Source of the DNA: Oscillospiraceae bacterium
Lineage (GTDB): Bacteria; Bacillota; Clostridia; Oscillospirales; CAG-272
Length of the DNA stretch: 49,557 nt
Direction of reading: 5' to 3'
NCBI GenBank assembly: GCA_015065135.1
Contig: SVQY01000013.1
Location: 1 to 49,557, forward strand
The notes beneath the pieces were generated by a model. That model searched no databases and was not told the DNA's origin. It saw nothing but the letters and a program-made list of their open reading frames with translations. Of the stretch, positions 16,285 to 23,983 are shown one piece after another. The position numbers and the translations under genes were made by a program. Positions within the stretch are counted from its first letter, which is position 1. Every line of letters starts with the position of its first letter.

Positions 16285-17057
16285 CGGTGGGCAGTAGCAT
16301 TACCTTTGCGCGGCTTTGCCACGAGGAGCTGCTGCGTGAGAAGGAAAGAGACGGGATCGGCCTTCTGGCAGAGAAGCGCCTGCACAGCGTGCTGAAGCGC
16401 TGGATGTATGACGATTTTACCGCTCATGAGCAAAAAGTGCCCCAACGGGATGGAAAAATCAGTAGATTTGTGGCAGATATCCTGACACCGGAGAGGGAGA
16501 TCATTGAGATCCAGACGGGCGATCTGTTTCCGTTGCTCCGCAAGATCACCTTCTACATGGAGCAGACCGACTATAAGGTCACATTGGTGCATCCGCTGGT
16601 GGCAGAAAAGCAGGTCTCCTGGCTGGATCCTGCTACCGGCGAGCTGCGCGAGCGGCGGAGATCACCGCTGCACGAGACTGCTCTTAGCGGTATTGCGCTG
16701 TTGAAGCCGTTCTTGAGCTATCTTGGGGAGGAGCGCTTTTCGGTGCTGTTTCCGTTCCTGGAGCTGGAGGAATACAGATTGTTGGACGGCTGTCGCAGCA
16801 ATCGCAAAAAGCGCTCGCACCGCTACGAGCTGATCCCACTGGGGCTGCAGGGTGCAGAGCTGTTGGAGAGCAAGGCGGATTATCTGGCCCATTTTCCGAC
16901 AGATCTGCCTGCTGAATTTACCGCCAAGGTGTTCTCAAAACACACCCGTTTGGGGGGATATGCGTTATATGACGCCATTGCGGTCTATGAAGCGCTGGGT
17001 GCCGTGGAGCGCATCGGCAAGGAAGGGAGAGCAACGCTTTTCGCTCGCAAAATATAA
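16281..17057 (+). CDS. Hypothetical protein, possible PD-(D/E)xK-like fold
   Basis: A 258-residue protein that I do not recognise. It overlaps the exporter gene by 4 bp (ATGA), so it is translationally coupled and belongs to the MarR operon, which ends at a terminator just after it. The N-terminal third contains ISRFVADILTPEREIIEIQTG, with an Asp followed by Glu-x-Gln after hydrophobic strands. This recalls the core of restriction-endonuclease-like folds, though the usual Lys is Gln. The C-terminal third (residues 215-255) looks like a small winged helix. No signal peptide or membrane segment is seen. Function is unknown. Confidence 0.8.
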   Translation: MTVGSSITFARLCHEELLREKERDGIGLLAEKRLHSVLKRWMYDDFTAHEQKVPQRDGKISRFVADILTPEREIIEIQTGDLFPLLRKITFYMEQTDYKVTLVHPLVAEKQVSWLDPATGELRERRRSPLHETALSGIALLKPFLSYLGEERFSVLFPFLELEEYRLLDGCRSNRKKRSHRYELIPLGLQGAELLESKADYLAHFPTDLPAEFTAKVFSKHTRLGGYALYDAIAVYEALGAVERIGKEGRATLFARKI

Positions 17058-17062
17058 GGCAT

Positions 17063-17097
17063 AGGCGCCGCACACCGTGCGGCGCCTTCACTTTTAT
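17063..17097 (+). terminator. Terminator of the marR-ABC operon
   Basis: A perfect 11-bp GC-rich stem (17063-17073 with 17077-17087) with a 3-nt loop, followed by TTCACTTTTA. Confidence 0.75.
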
Positions 17098-17148
17098 GAC
17101 GGTGCCGTCATATACTGCCGTTGGAATATTTTTTGCGAGGTGAAGCTT

Positions 17149-18984
17149 ATGTGCGGCATCATTGGTTATACCGGGCATCGGGAGGCGCTTCCAATATTAC
17201 TTGGGGGGCTATCGGCACTGGAATACAGAGGATATGATTCAGCAGGCGTTGCCTTGGTCGGCGACGGCATCTGCACCGTCAAGCGAAAGGGAAGGATCTC
17301 CGCGCTGCGCGAGGCGTTGGCAACGGTAGAGCTGCCGACGGCGTGCTGTGGCATTGGGCATACCCGTTGGGCCACGCACGGCGCGCCGAGCGATGGCAAC
17401 GCCCATCCGCACGGTACCGCGCGCCTGGCGCTGGTACATAACGGTATTATTGAAAATGATGGGGAGATCGAGGCTTTTTTGCGACAACGGGGGTGCGATT
17501 TTGTGTCCGAGACCGATACCGAGCGCGCGGCATTGCTGATCGATCGGTTTTACGGAGAGAGCGGTGGCGACCCTGTGGCGGCTATCTTTTCCGCCGTGGC
17601 GATGCTGCGCGGTGCGTATGCCTTTGGGGTGGTTTTTGCGGATTTTCCTGAACGCATCTATGCTATCCGACAGGATAATCCGTTGATTGTGGCGACCACC
17701 GCGCAGGGCAGTCTGATCGCATCGGATATTCCGGCACTGCTGGCTTATACCAAGGAATATTATCGGCCGGACGACGGTGTGCTGGCAGAGCTTACGCCAA
17801 GGGGCGTGCGTTTTCTGGATGCGGCGGGCAACACAGTCACGCCGCGATCCGAGCGCGTGGATTTCGATGTAACGGCGGCGCAAAAGGGCGGCTTCCCCCA
17901 TTTTATGCTTAAGGAGATCTACGAGGAGCCGGTGGCACTTTGCCGTACGGTGCGACATTATCTCGGTGCTGACGGTCTGCCGAGATTTGAAGAAAACGGA
18001 CTGGATGCTTCCTTTTTTTCGCGTTTTGCGCGGGTGCATATCGTGGCCTGCGGCACAGCGATGCACGCAGGGCTGATCGGGCGTTATGTGCTGGAAAAGC
18101 TGGCTCACCTGCCTGCTTTTGTGGAGATCGCCAGCGAATTTTATTGCCGAGAGCCGTTGCTTCACAGCGATGATCTGGTGATCCTGCTCTCGCAATCCGG
18201 CGAAACGGCAGATACGTTGGCTGCGCTGCGCTATGCGAAAAAGAAGGGGGTCAGCACGCTGGCTATCGTGAACGTAGTCGGCTCTTCGGTGGCAAGAGAG
18301 GCGGATGCGGTGCTTTATACGCCGGCCGGACCGGAGATCGCCGTGGCCAGCACCAAGGCCTATAGCGTGCAATGCGCGCTGTTGCATTTGCTGGCCGTTC
18401 GCTTTGCGCTATGCCGGGGGCAGCTGACAAAAGAGGAGGCAAGGCGGATCTGTGATACGTTGGTGGAGCAAATGCCGCAACGGGTAGAGCAGGTACTGGC
18501 AAGAGCAAAGCAGATCGAGCGCTGCGCCGGTATGCTACAGAGCGCGGAGCATCTTTTTTATATTGGACGTGGCGTGGACTTCTCGCTTTGCACCGAGGGC
18601 TCGCTGAAGCTGAAGGAGATCTCCTACATCCATAGCGAGGCATATGCGGCAGGTGAGCTCAAGCATGGCACCATTTCGCTCATTGAGCAGGGCACGCCGG
18701 TGGTGGCGGTGGTCACGGCTGATCATCTGGCTGAAAAGATGCTGTCCGCGATACGCGAAGTGCGTGCGCGTGGCGCCCGCGTGCTGCTGATCGTGACCGA
18801 GGAGATCGCGGCGCGTCTGGCATTGCCTTGCGACGATATGATCCGTCTGCCGGCTGCCGATGTGCTTTGCGCACCCTTTACGGCAGCTACGGTGCTGCAG
18901 CTGCTTGCCTATCACGTGGCTGCGGGGAAGGGACTGGATGTGGATAAGCCGCGCAATCTGGCAAAATCGGTTACAGTGGAATAA
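17149..18984 (+). CDS. glmS: Glutamine-fructose-6-phosphate aminotransferase
   Basis: Makes glucosamine 6-phosphate from fructose 6-phosphate and glutamine, the first step toward UDP-GlcNAc and peptidoglycan. The ATG at 17149 follows GAGGTG and exposes the catalytic Cys2 (MCGIIGYTG) after methionine removal. The N-terminal half is the Ntn glutaminase (GIGHTRWATHG); the C-terminal half holds two SIS sugar isomerase domains (SQSGETADTL, ending in KSVTVE). Length 611 is normal. Only 61 bp separate the gene from the upstream terminator, too little for the glmS ribozyme common in Bacillota, so control must differ. Confidence 0.97.
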   Translation: MCGIIGYTGHREALPILLGGLSALEYRGYDSAGVALVGDGICTVKRKGRISALREALATVELPTACCGIGHTRWATHGAPSDGNAHPHGTARLALVHNGIIENDGEIEAFLRQRGCDFVSETDTERAALLIDRFYGESGGDPVAAIFSAVAMLRGAYAFGVVFADFPERIYAIRQDNPLIVATTAQGSLIASDIPALLAYTKEYYRPDDGVLAELTPRGVRFLDAAGNTVTPRSERVDFDVTAAQKGGFPHFMLKEIYEEPVALCRTVRHYLGADGLPRFEENGLDASFFSRFARVHIVACGTAMHAGLIGRYVLEKLAHLPAFVEIASEFYCREPLLHSDDLVILLSQSGETADTLAALRYAKKKGVSTLAIVNVVGSSVAREADAVLYTPAGPEIAVASTKAYSVQCALLHLLAVRFALCRGQLTKEEARRICDTLVEQMPQRVEQVLARAKQIERCAGMLQSAEHLFYIGRGVDFSLCTEGSLKLKEISYIHSEAYAAGELKHGTISLIEQGTPVVAVVTADHLAEKMLSAIREVRARGARVLLIVTEEIAARLALPCDDMIRLPAADVLCAPFTAATVLQLLAYHVAAGKGLDVDKPRNLAKSVTVE

Positions 18985-19030
18985 AAAAGACTACCGTTTT
19001 CGCATATATGCGAAAACGGTAGTCTTTTTT
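18983..19030. terminator. Bidirectional terminator between glmS and spoVT
   Basis: Perfect 23-bp arms (18983-19005 with 19008-19030) with A-run and T-run ends. They serve the convergent glmS and spoVT genes and overlap both stop codons. Confidence 0.93.
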
Positions 19031-19607
19031 AGGTCTCCATTTGTCGGCCGAGAAAGCCTGCGGCGGTCTGGATCAGCTTGATCTCCACGTCGTCACCAAG
19101 TGCCTTTTTGTCGCTCTTTTCTGTATCGCAAAGTGAGCAGACGCAGCCCACGATGTCGCCGCTTTGTGAGAGAATGGGCATCGCGCAGCGCACGGCGTGG
19201 CTGCCGCCGTCAGCAATGGCGGTGATGGGATCTGTGCCCTCTCTCCAAAAATAAAGCGCGCGGCTGTCCATGATCTTTTCCAGCTCCTCGGAAAGCATCT
19301 TGTCCGCATATTCCTTGCGCGGAACGCCTGCCGTGGCGATCACGGCATCGCGGTCACAGATCACAACGGACAGAGCACAGGTCTTATACAGGGTCTCGGC
19401 GTATTCGCTAGCAAAGGTAGCCAGCTCGCCGATGGCAGAATATTTTCTGAAAATAATAGAGCCCTCTCGGTCGGTAAATATCTCCAGAGGGTCGCCCTCG
19501 CGGATGCGCATGGTGCGTCTGATCTCGCGGGGAAGAACAACGCGGCCCAGATCGTCGCAGCGGCGCACGATACCGGTGGCGCGTCTGGCGGTTTCGGTCG
19601 TTTTCAT
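19029..19607 (-). CDS. spoVT: SpoVT-type AbrB-family sporulation regulator
   Basis: A 192-residue protein. Residues 1-55 are an AbrB/SpoVT swapped-hairpin DNA-binding domain (RRCDDLGRVVLPREIRRTM, EGDPLEIFTDREG). The rest is a GAF-like sensor domain with ALSVVICDRDAVIATAG and a C-terminal CVCSLCD segment. In Bacillus, SpoVT tunes sigma-G genes late in forespore development; spoIVB is one sigma-G gene. The ATG at 19607 has an AAGGAG site; the longer open frame reaching 20069 has none and would run into the divergent LuxR gene. Confidence 0.92.
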   Translation of the reverse strand: MKTTETARRATGIVRRCDDLGRVVLPREIRRTMRIREGDPLEIFTDREGSIIFRKYSAIGELATFASEYAETLYKTCALSVVICDRDAVIATAGVPRKEYADKMLSEELEKIMDSRALYFWREGTDPITAIADGGSHAVRCAMPILSQSGDIVGCVCSLCDTEKSDKKALGDDVEIKLIQTAAGFLGRQMET

Positions 19608-19792
19608 CGTTTTCAACTCCTTGTATTTCACTTGGGCATCCAAACGCCCGATGGTGACGGGCATGCAGTGCCCTTGCAGCTTCTGACAAGGGTATTGTTT
19701 GTAAACCTGCCGAAAAATATCCATAACAAAGAATGGAAAAAACGGTAGCACCTGCATCTTTTGGTAAAAGTATTCTTTCAATAGCCTCATAC

Positions 19793-19821
19793 TTGACAAC
19801 TGCGCTTGAGCGAAGTATAAT
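19793..19821 (+). promoter_or_regulatory. Sigma-A promoter of the luxR-type gene
   Basis: TTGACA (19793-19798) and TATAAT (19816-19821) with 17-bp spacing, a perfect consensus. The rest of the 253-bp gap to spoVT shows nothing I recognise. Confidence 0.85.
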
Positions 19822-19835
19822 AGAATTATCAAAAG

Positions 19836-19849
19836 TTCGTTCGAACGAA
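19836..19849. promoter_or_regulatory. Perfect palindrome in the luxR-type gene leader
   Basis: TTCGTTCGAACGAA, a 14-bp perfect palindrome 14 bp after the -10 box and just before the ribosome binding site. It is well placed as an autorepressor site. It is not the Gram-positive LexA box, whose half-sites point the other way. Confidence 0.6.
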
Positions 19850-19860
19850 GCGGAGGGCGT

Positions 19861-21087
19861 ATGGAGTATATGACGGTGCAGCAGGCGGCAGAGGGCTGGG
19901 GCGTTACCCCACGCCGCGTGCAGGACCTTTGCAAAAGAGGGGAGATCGCCGGAGCGATACTATGGCATCGCAGCTGGATGATCCCGGAAAATGCGGCATA
20001 TCCGAGCAAGCGGAGCGTGCAGGGGGTGACGCCCCGACTTCCGATGCCGCGCAAGGCGCCTTTTCTCAATATGACCGATCTTTATACCAAGCCCGGCACG
20101 GCGGATGACTGTGTGGCGGCGATGGCCTCAAACCCGGAGGCACAGGCGCTGCTTGCCGCCGAGATCGCATATAGCAGGGGAGAGATCGATCGGGTCATTG
20201 ATCATGCGGCGTATTTTTTAGAGGCGCATTCCGGCTTTTATGCCGTCAATGCAGGCGGTATGCTTCTGGCCCTTGCGGCGATGTGGAAGGGCGACATCAG
20301 CCTTTATCGGCAGGCGAAGATCCATATTTGTGAGGCTCCTTGGAAAAATGCGGAGGATAAGTCGATCATGGCGCTGTCTCTGGCGTGTATCGATAGCGCG
20401 GTGCGGGATATTTCCAGCTATCCCGAGTGGTTTCGCCGCGGTCAGTTTGATCATCTGCATCCCGATTCTCACCCTGCCGCCAAGGTGTTCTACATTAAAT
20501 ATCTCCTGATCTGTGCGCAGGAAAACGCCAAGGGTCTGCTGAAGCTGCCTGACATTTCGGGTATGGGGCTGATGCGCATGATCCCCTACATTGCCGAGCC
20601 GCTTATCGCACGCGTGGTGGCAGAAGGAGTTATTGTTCCCGAGATCTATCTGCGCTTGCTCGTGGCGGTGGCTTATCACCAGATCGGTGACGATGCCAGC
20701 GCGACCCTTCATATTGATAAAGCCATCGCGCTGGCGCTGCCCGATCGGTTGCTTGGGCTTCTGGCCGAGCATCGGCGCAATCTGGATACCCTGCTTGACG
20801 ATCGGTTGATGCGTGTGGATCCCGAGGCATTTGCTTGCTTCAAGGAGCTACAGAGCACCTTGCAGGAGGGGTGGACGAGGCTGCACAACTCGCTGCACTC
20901 CAAAAATATCTCCACCGCACTTACGGCAAGAGAACGCGAGGTAGCGCGGCTTGCCGCCTTTGGGCTTTCCAACACGGAGATCGCGCAACGGCTTTGTATC
21001 TCGCTGCCCACCGTGCGCAAAACGCTTTTCAATGCCATGAATAAGACGGGTACCAACAAACGTCGCGAGTTGGGCGCTTTCGTTTAA
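19861..21087 (+). CDS. LuxR-type transcriptional regulator with N-terminal helix-turn-helix
   Basis: A 408-residue protein. Residues 1-45 resemble a MerR/excisionase-type helix-turn-helix (MTVQQAAEGWGVTPRRVQDLC ... GAILWHRSWMIP). The middle 270 residues are helical, TPR-like and without clear motifs. The C-terminal 60 residues are a LuxR/GerE domain (TAREREVARLAAFGLSNTEIA, LPTVRKTLF). There is no receiver domain, so it is not a classical response regulator. GGAGG precedes ATG 19861. The palindrome in its leader suggests autoregulation. The only nearby downstream genes are the small protein at 21204 and the surface protein, after a terminator. Target unknown. Confidence 0.85.
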   Translation: MEYMTVQQAAEGWGVTPRRVQDLCKRGEIAGAILWHRSWMIPENAAYPSKRSVQGVTPRLPMPRKAPFLNMTDLYTKPGTADDCVAAMASNPEAQALLAAEIAYSRGEIDRVIDHAAYFLEAHSGFYAVNAGGMLLALAAMWKGDISLYRQAKIHICEAPWKNAEDKSIMALSLACIDSAVRDISSYPEWFRRGQFDHLHPDSHPAAKVFYIKYLLICAQENAKGLLKLPDISGMGLMRMIPYIAEPLIARVVAEGVIVPEIYLRLLVAVAYHQIGDDASATLHIDKAIALALPDRLLGLLAEHRRNLDTLLDDRLMRVDPEAFACFKELQSTLQEGWTRLHNSLHSKNISTALTAREREVARLAAFGLSNTEIAQRLCISLPTVRKTLFNAMNKTGTNKRRELGAFV

Positions 21088-21128
21088 AATACGCATTTTT
21101 TGTGCCGAAAAGTTACCCTCAAGATCAG

Positions 21129-21176
21129 AAAAATTCCGTATAATGATAGTGAACCTATCATACGGAATTTTTTTGT
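21129..21176 (+). terminator. Terminator after the luxR-type gene
   Basis: Arms 21129-21149 and 21155-21174 pair over about 18 bp with a 2-nt bulge, ending in TTTTTTTTG. Confidence 0.8.
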
Positions 21177-21203
21177 TTGCGCCATGCGGAAAGGAGGGCG
21201 GCG

Positions 21204-21551
21204 ATGATGCAGCATAAGGAGGGTGACCTGTACAGGGTCATCGAGCTGGAGGGTGTGCGCCTGGAGATCCGTTATGGCTATTACGATCCACCGTTGGAGC
21301 GTGGAAATATCGAGCCGATGCCGATCTTTCCCGACCTTGCGACAGATCCCCTATATACAAAGGAGGGATATTTGCTCGTAACGGCGGATCAGGAGATCTG
21401 CGAATGCTTTGCTCCGGTGGCGAGCGCCTCGGAGGAGGGCTGGTGCCATGACTGTCGGCATCTTACGCTTTATGAGGAGTGCCTTGGCATTTGCAAATGC
21501 GAGGACAAACGGAGAAATCATTTTAAAACAGATATACGGAGGGAACTATGA
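21204..21551 (+). CDS. Small cysteine-rich hypothetical protein
   Basis: A 115-residue protein from ATG 21204 behind GGAGGG. It is not a family I recognise. The N-terminal half is acidic and strand-rich. The C-terminal third holds seven cysteines (CECF, GWCHDCRH, ECLGICKC), suggesting a metal site. There is no signal peptide. Its stop overlaps the start of the surface protein gene (ATGA), so the two are translationally coupled. The downstream protein is also rich in Cys-x2-Cys pairs. Confidence 0.75.
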   Translation: MMQHKEGDLYRVIELEGVRLEIRYGYYDPPLERGNIEPMPIFPDLATDPLYTKEGYLLVTADQEICECFAPVASASEEGWCHDCRHLTLYEECLGICKCEDKRRNHFKTDIRREL

Positions 21552-23848
21552 AAAAAGTAAAAAAGATCAGCACGATAGGGATCGCGCTGCTTGTCCTGGC
21601 GCTGCTTGGCGGCGTGCTGCTGGGATTTGGCGCATTGAAGGCGGATGCGGCTGCGGCGGATCTGTACGACGCGCAGACCGGTGTCACGCTGCGGGATACC
21701 GACGGCGACGGCTACTACGAGATCGGCAATGCCGATGCGCTGGATGCCTTCTCCTCGCTGGTGAACAGCAACGCCGATATCAACGGCGAGCTGACTGCCA
21801 ACATTGTTTATAATTCGGGTGATCTTTCCACCCTGACGGGCGAGACCGCAGGCAAGCGGGCGTGGTCGCCCATCGGCTGGAAGCTGAAAAGCGACGGCAC
21901 GATGCAGCACACCACCGTGGTGTATACCGGGCAGTTTAACGGTAACGGATATACCGTATCGGGGCTTTACTTCTTTTACGGTATGAGCTATGATGCCTAC
22001 GGCGGACTTTTTGCACGGCTTGGCGCCGGCGGCAGCATCAAAAACGTAACGGTAGCCAAATCTTATTTCGCAGGTGTTTCCTATATGGGTGCCATCGTTG
22101 GCGACGTGACGGGAGCCGGCACTATTGAGAATTGCCATAACCAAGGCTCCTTTGTCGGTGCCTCCACCCGTGCGGGCGGTATCGTGGGCGATGTAGGAAG
22201 CGGAACCATCAAGCACTGCACCAACAGCGGTAACGTTAAATATTACGCAGTCAACAACTCGATCAACCGCACGCTGGAAAGCTTTGGCGGTATTACGGGA
22301 AGCGTGGATGGCGGTATCGTGTCCGATTGCTTTAATAGCGGCAAGGTGGATGCCACCATTTCCGATAGCTTGAGCGCCGCGAGCGTTGGCGGTATTGCGG
22401 GTGATGCGATCGACTATGCCAGAGTGGAGCGTTGCATGAACACCGGTGCCGTGATCTCCGCCCAGAACGGTAACGTGGGCAGCATCGTCGGCTTCTCGTA
22501 TCATGTCCATCTGCATAACTGCCTGGCCCTTGGTGATGTAACGGGTTATCAGCGTGTGGGACATGTATACGGTGGTGTCAATACTCCGGAGAGCTATAGC
22601 AATCTCTATTATTTCCACACCGTTACGGTTACGAGAGAAGATTATAAAGATACCTGGGATAAATACAGCGTGGAGGCTACGGAGGCTCAGCTGAGATCGG
22701 GTGAGCTTGCTTATATGCTGGGTAGCGCGTTCGGTCAGAATATCGACAACGGTTCGCCCAATGAGGGAGAGCCTACTTACGGCGGCGCCCTCGTACGGCG
22801 TGGTTATACCACCTGCAGCGAGACACAGAGCACAGCGATCTACACCAACGGCCAGGTGACTGAAACCAAGCCGCAGCACGAGTTTGAGGGCAAATATGAC
22901 GATAACGCCCATTGGGAAGAGTGTGATTGCGGTGCAACGCGGAATAGTAATGCTCATGTGGGTATCGATGACGGTAGCTGCCTTACGGCACTGATCTGCT
23001 CCGGCTGTCCGCAGGTGATAACCGAAGGCCGCGCTGCGCACGAGCCACAGGCGGATGATGACAACTGCACGACCTCCGTGCTCTGTGCGCATTGCCCCAC
23101 GGAGACCATCCCGGCGAAGTCGGCCCACGTTCCGGGCGAGGATGATGGCGATTGCACGACGGCGGTAACCTGTATCAACTGCCCTACGGTGACCACCCCG
23201 GCGAAGTCGGCCCACGTTCAGGGAGAGGATGATGGCAATTGCACCACGGCGGTGACCTGTATCTACTGCTCCGAGGTATTCGTTGCAGCGAAGGCAGCGC
23301 ATATCCCGCACAATGATGACGATGACTGCACCACGGCGGTGATCTGCATCTATTGCCCGACGGAGACTACCCCGGCGAAGTCGGCCCACGTTCCGGGTGA
23401 GGATGATGGCGACTGCACCACGGCGGTGATCTGCGCCAATTGCCCCACGGTGGCCACCGCGGCCAAGGAGGCACACGTTCCGGGCGAGGATGACGGCGAC
23501 TGCACGACGGCGGTGACCTGCATCCACTGCTCCGAGGTGCTCACCGCGGCCAAGGCGGCGCACGCATACGGAGAATGGGAGAACGTGACACAGCCCACCG
23601 AAAGCGAAAAGGGAAGCAGATCCAGAAAATGCACTGTGTGCGCCCACACCGATACCGAGGAGATCCCCGCAACGGGAAGCGGAAGCGGGAATGCCGGTAG
23701 CTTTGGCGCCGGTGGCGCGGACGGAACTGCGGAAAAGAGTGGGCTTGGCGCCGGCGCGATCGTTGGTATCGTGCTTGGTTCTGTGGCACTTTTGGGCGCA
23801 GGCGGCTTTGCAGTCTATTACTTTGTGATCAAAAAACGCGAACGGTAA
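21548..23848 (+). CDS. Surface protein with GLUG motifs and cysteine repeats
   Basis: A 766-residue predicted cell-surface protein. Residues 1-35 form a signal peptide ending near ALKADAAAA. Residues 40-370 contain GLUG-type motifs (GGLFARL, GAIVGDVTGAGTIENC, GGIVGDVGSGTIKHC, GGIAGDAIDYARVERC), probably a beta-helical adhesin-like domain. Residues 469-670 are seven tandem 29-residue repeats of the type AHVPGEDDGDCTTAVTC, each with Cys-x5-Cys-x2-Cys. A further partial unit, a Gly-rich linker and a C-terminal membrane anchor (AIVGIVLGSVALLGAGGF) with basic tail KKRER follow. There is no LPxTG; the anchor is transmembrane. A terminator follows. Function unknown, likely adhesion or wall-associated. 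Confidence 0.88.
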   Translation: MKKVKKISTIGIALLVLALLGGVLLGFGALKADAAAADLYDAQTGVTLRDTDGDGYYEIGNADALDAFSSLVNSNADINGELTANIVYNSGDLSTLTGETAGKRAWSPIGWKLKSDGTMQHTTVVYTGQFNGNGYTVSGLYFFYGMSYDAYGGLFARLGAGGSIKNVTVAKSYFAGVSYMGAIVGDVTGAGTIENCHNQGSFVGASTRAGGIVGDVGSGTIKHCTNSGNVKYYAVNNSINRTLESFGGITGSVDGGIVSDCFNSGKVDATISDSLSAASVGGIAGDAIDYARVERCMNTGAVISAQNGNVGSIVGFSYHVHLHNCLALGDVTGYQRVGHVYGGVNTPESYSNLYYFHTVTVTREDYKDTWDKYSVEATEAQLRSGELAYMLGSAFGQNIDNGSPNEGEPTYGGALVRRGYTTCSETQSTAIYTNGQVTETKPQHEFEGKYDDNAHWEECDCGATRNSNAHVGIDDGSCLTALICSGCPQVITEGRAAHEPQADDDNCTTSVLCAHCPTETIPAKSAHVPGEDDGDCTTAVTCINCPTVTTPAKSAHVQGEDDGNCTTAVTCIYCSEVFVAAKAAHIPHNDDDDCTTAVICIYCPTETTPAKSAHVPGEDDGDCTTAVICANCPTVATAAKEAHVPGEDDGDCTTAVTCIHCSEVLTAAKAAHAYGEWENVTQPTESEKGSRSRKCTVCAHTDTEEIPATGSGSGNAGSFGAGGADGTAEKSGLGAGAIVGIVLGSVALLGAGGFAVYYFVIKKRER
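22952..23557 (+). repeat. Seven tandem 87-bp coding repeats
   Basis: Six units of 29 codons and one of 28 within the surface protein. Units 3, 6 and 7 are nearly identical at nucleotide level; unit 1 is the most diverged. This implies recent expansion or homogenisation and possible repeat-number variation between strains. Confidence 0.85.
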
Positions 23849-23879
23849 GGCCTTTGCGGTATCGTTTCGCAAAAAAGAG

Positions 23880-23912
23880 GAGCCCCATCCGTGAGCGGAT
23901 GGGGCTCTTTTT
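23880..23912 (+). terminator. Terminator after the surface protein gene
   Basis: A 12-bp perfect stem (23880-23891 with 23896-23907), TGAG loop and T-run. Confidence 0.9.
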
Positions 23913-23983
23913 GTATTTCTCACACCGATGCGGTGTCATTTGCAAAGAAGCTCTATGTAAATGCAGGGAGAAATGAGATTGTT

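Noticed and set aside
19836-19849. Palindrome as a LexA (SOS) box
   Set aside because: The Gram-positive box is GAAC-N4-GTTC; here the half-sites are in the opposite order (GTTC-GAAC).
22952-23557. Regular 87-bp repeats as a possible CRISPR array
   Set aside because: The repeats are in frame within a secreted protein, have no variable spacers, and no cas genes are near.
21518-23923. 801-residue minus-strand frame opposite the surface protein
   Set aside because: Antisense shadow of a GC-rich repetitive gene; low-complexity Arg/His/Ala composition and no start signal.
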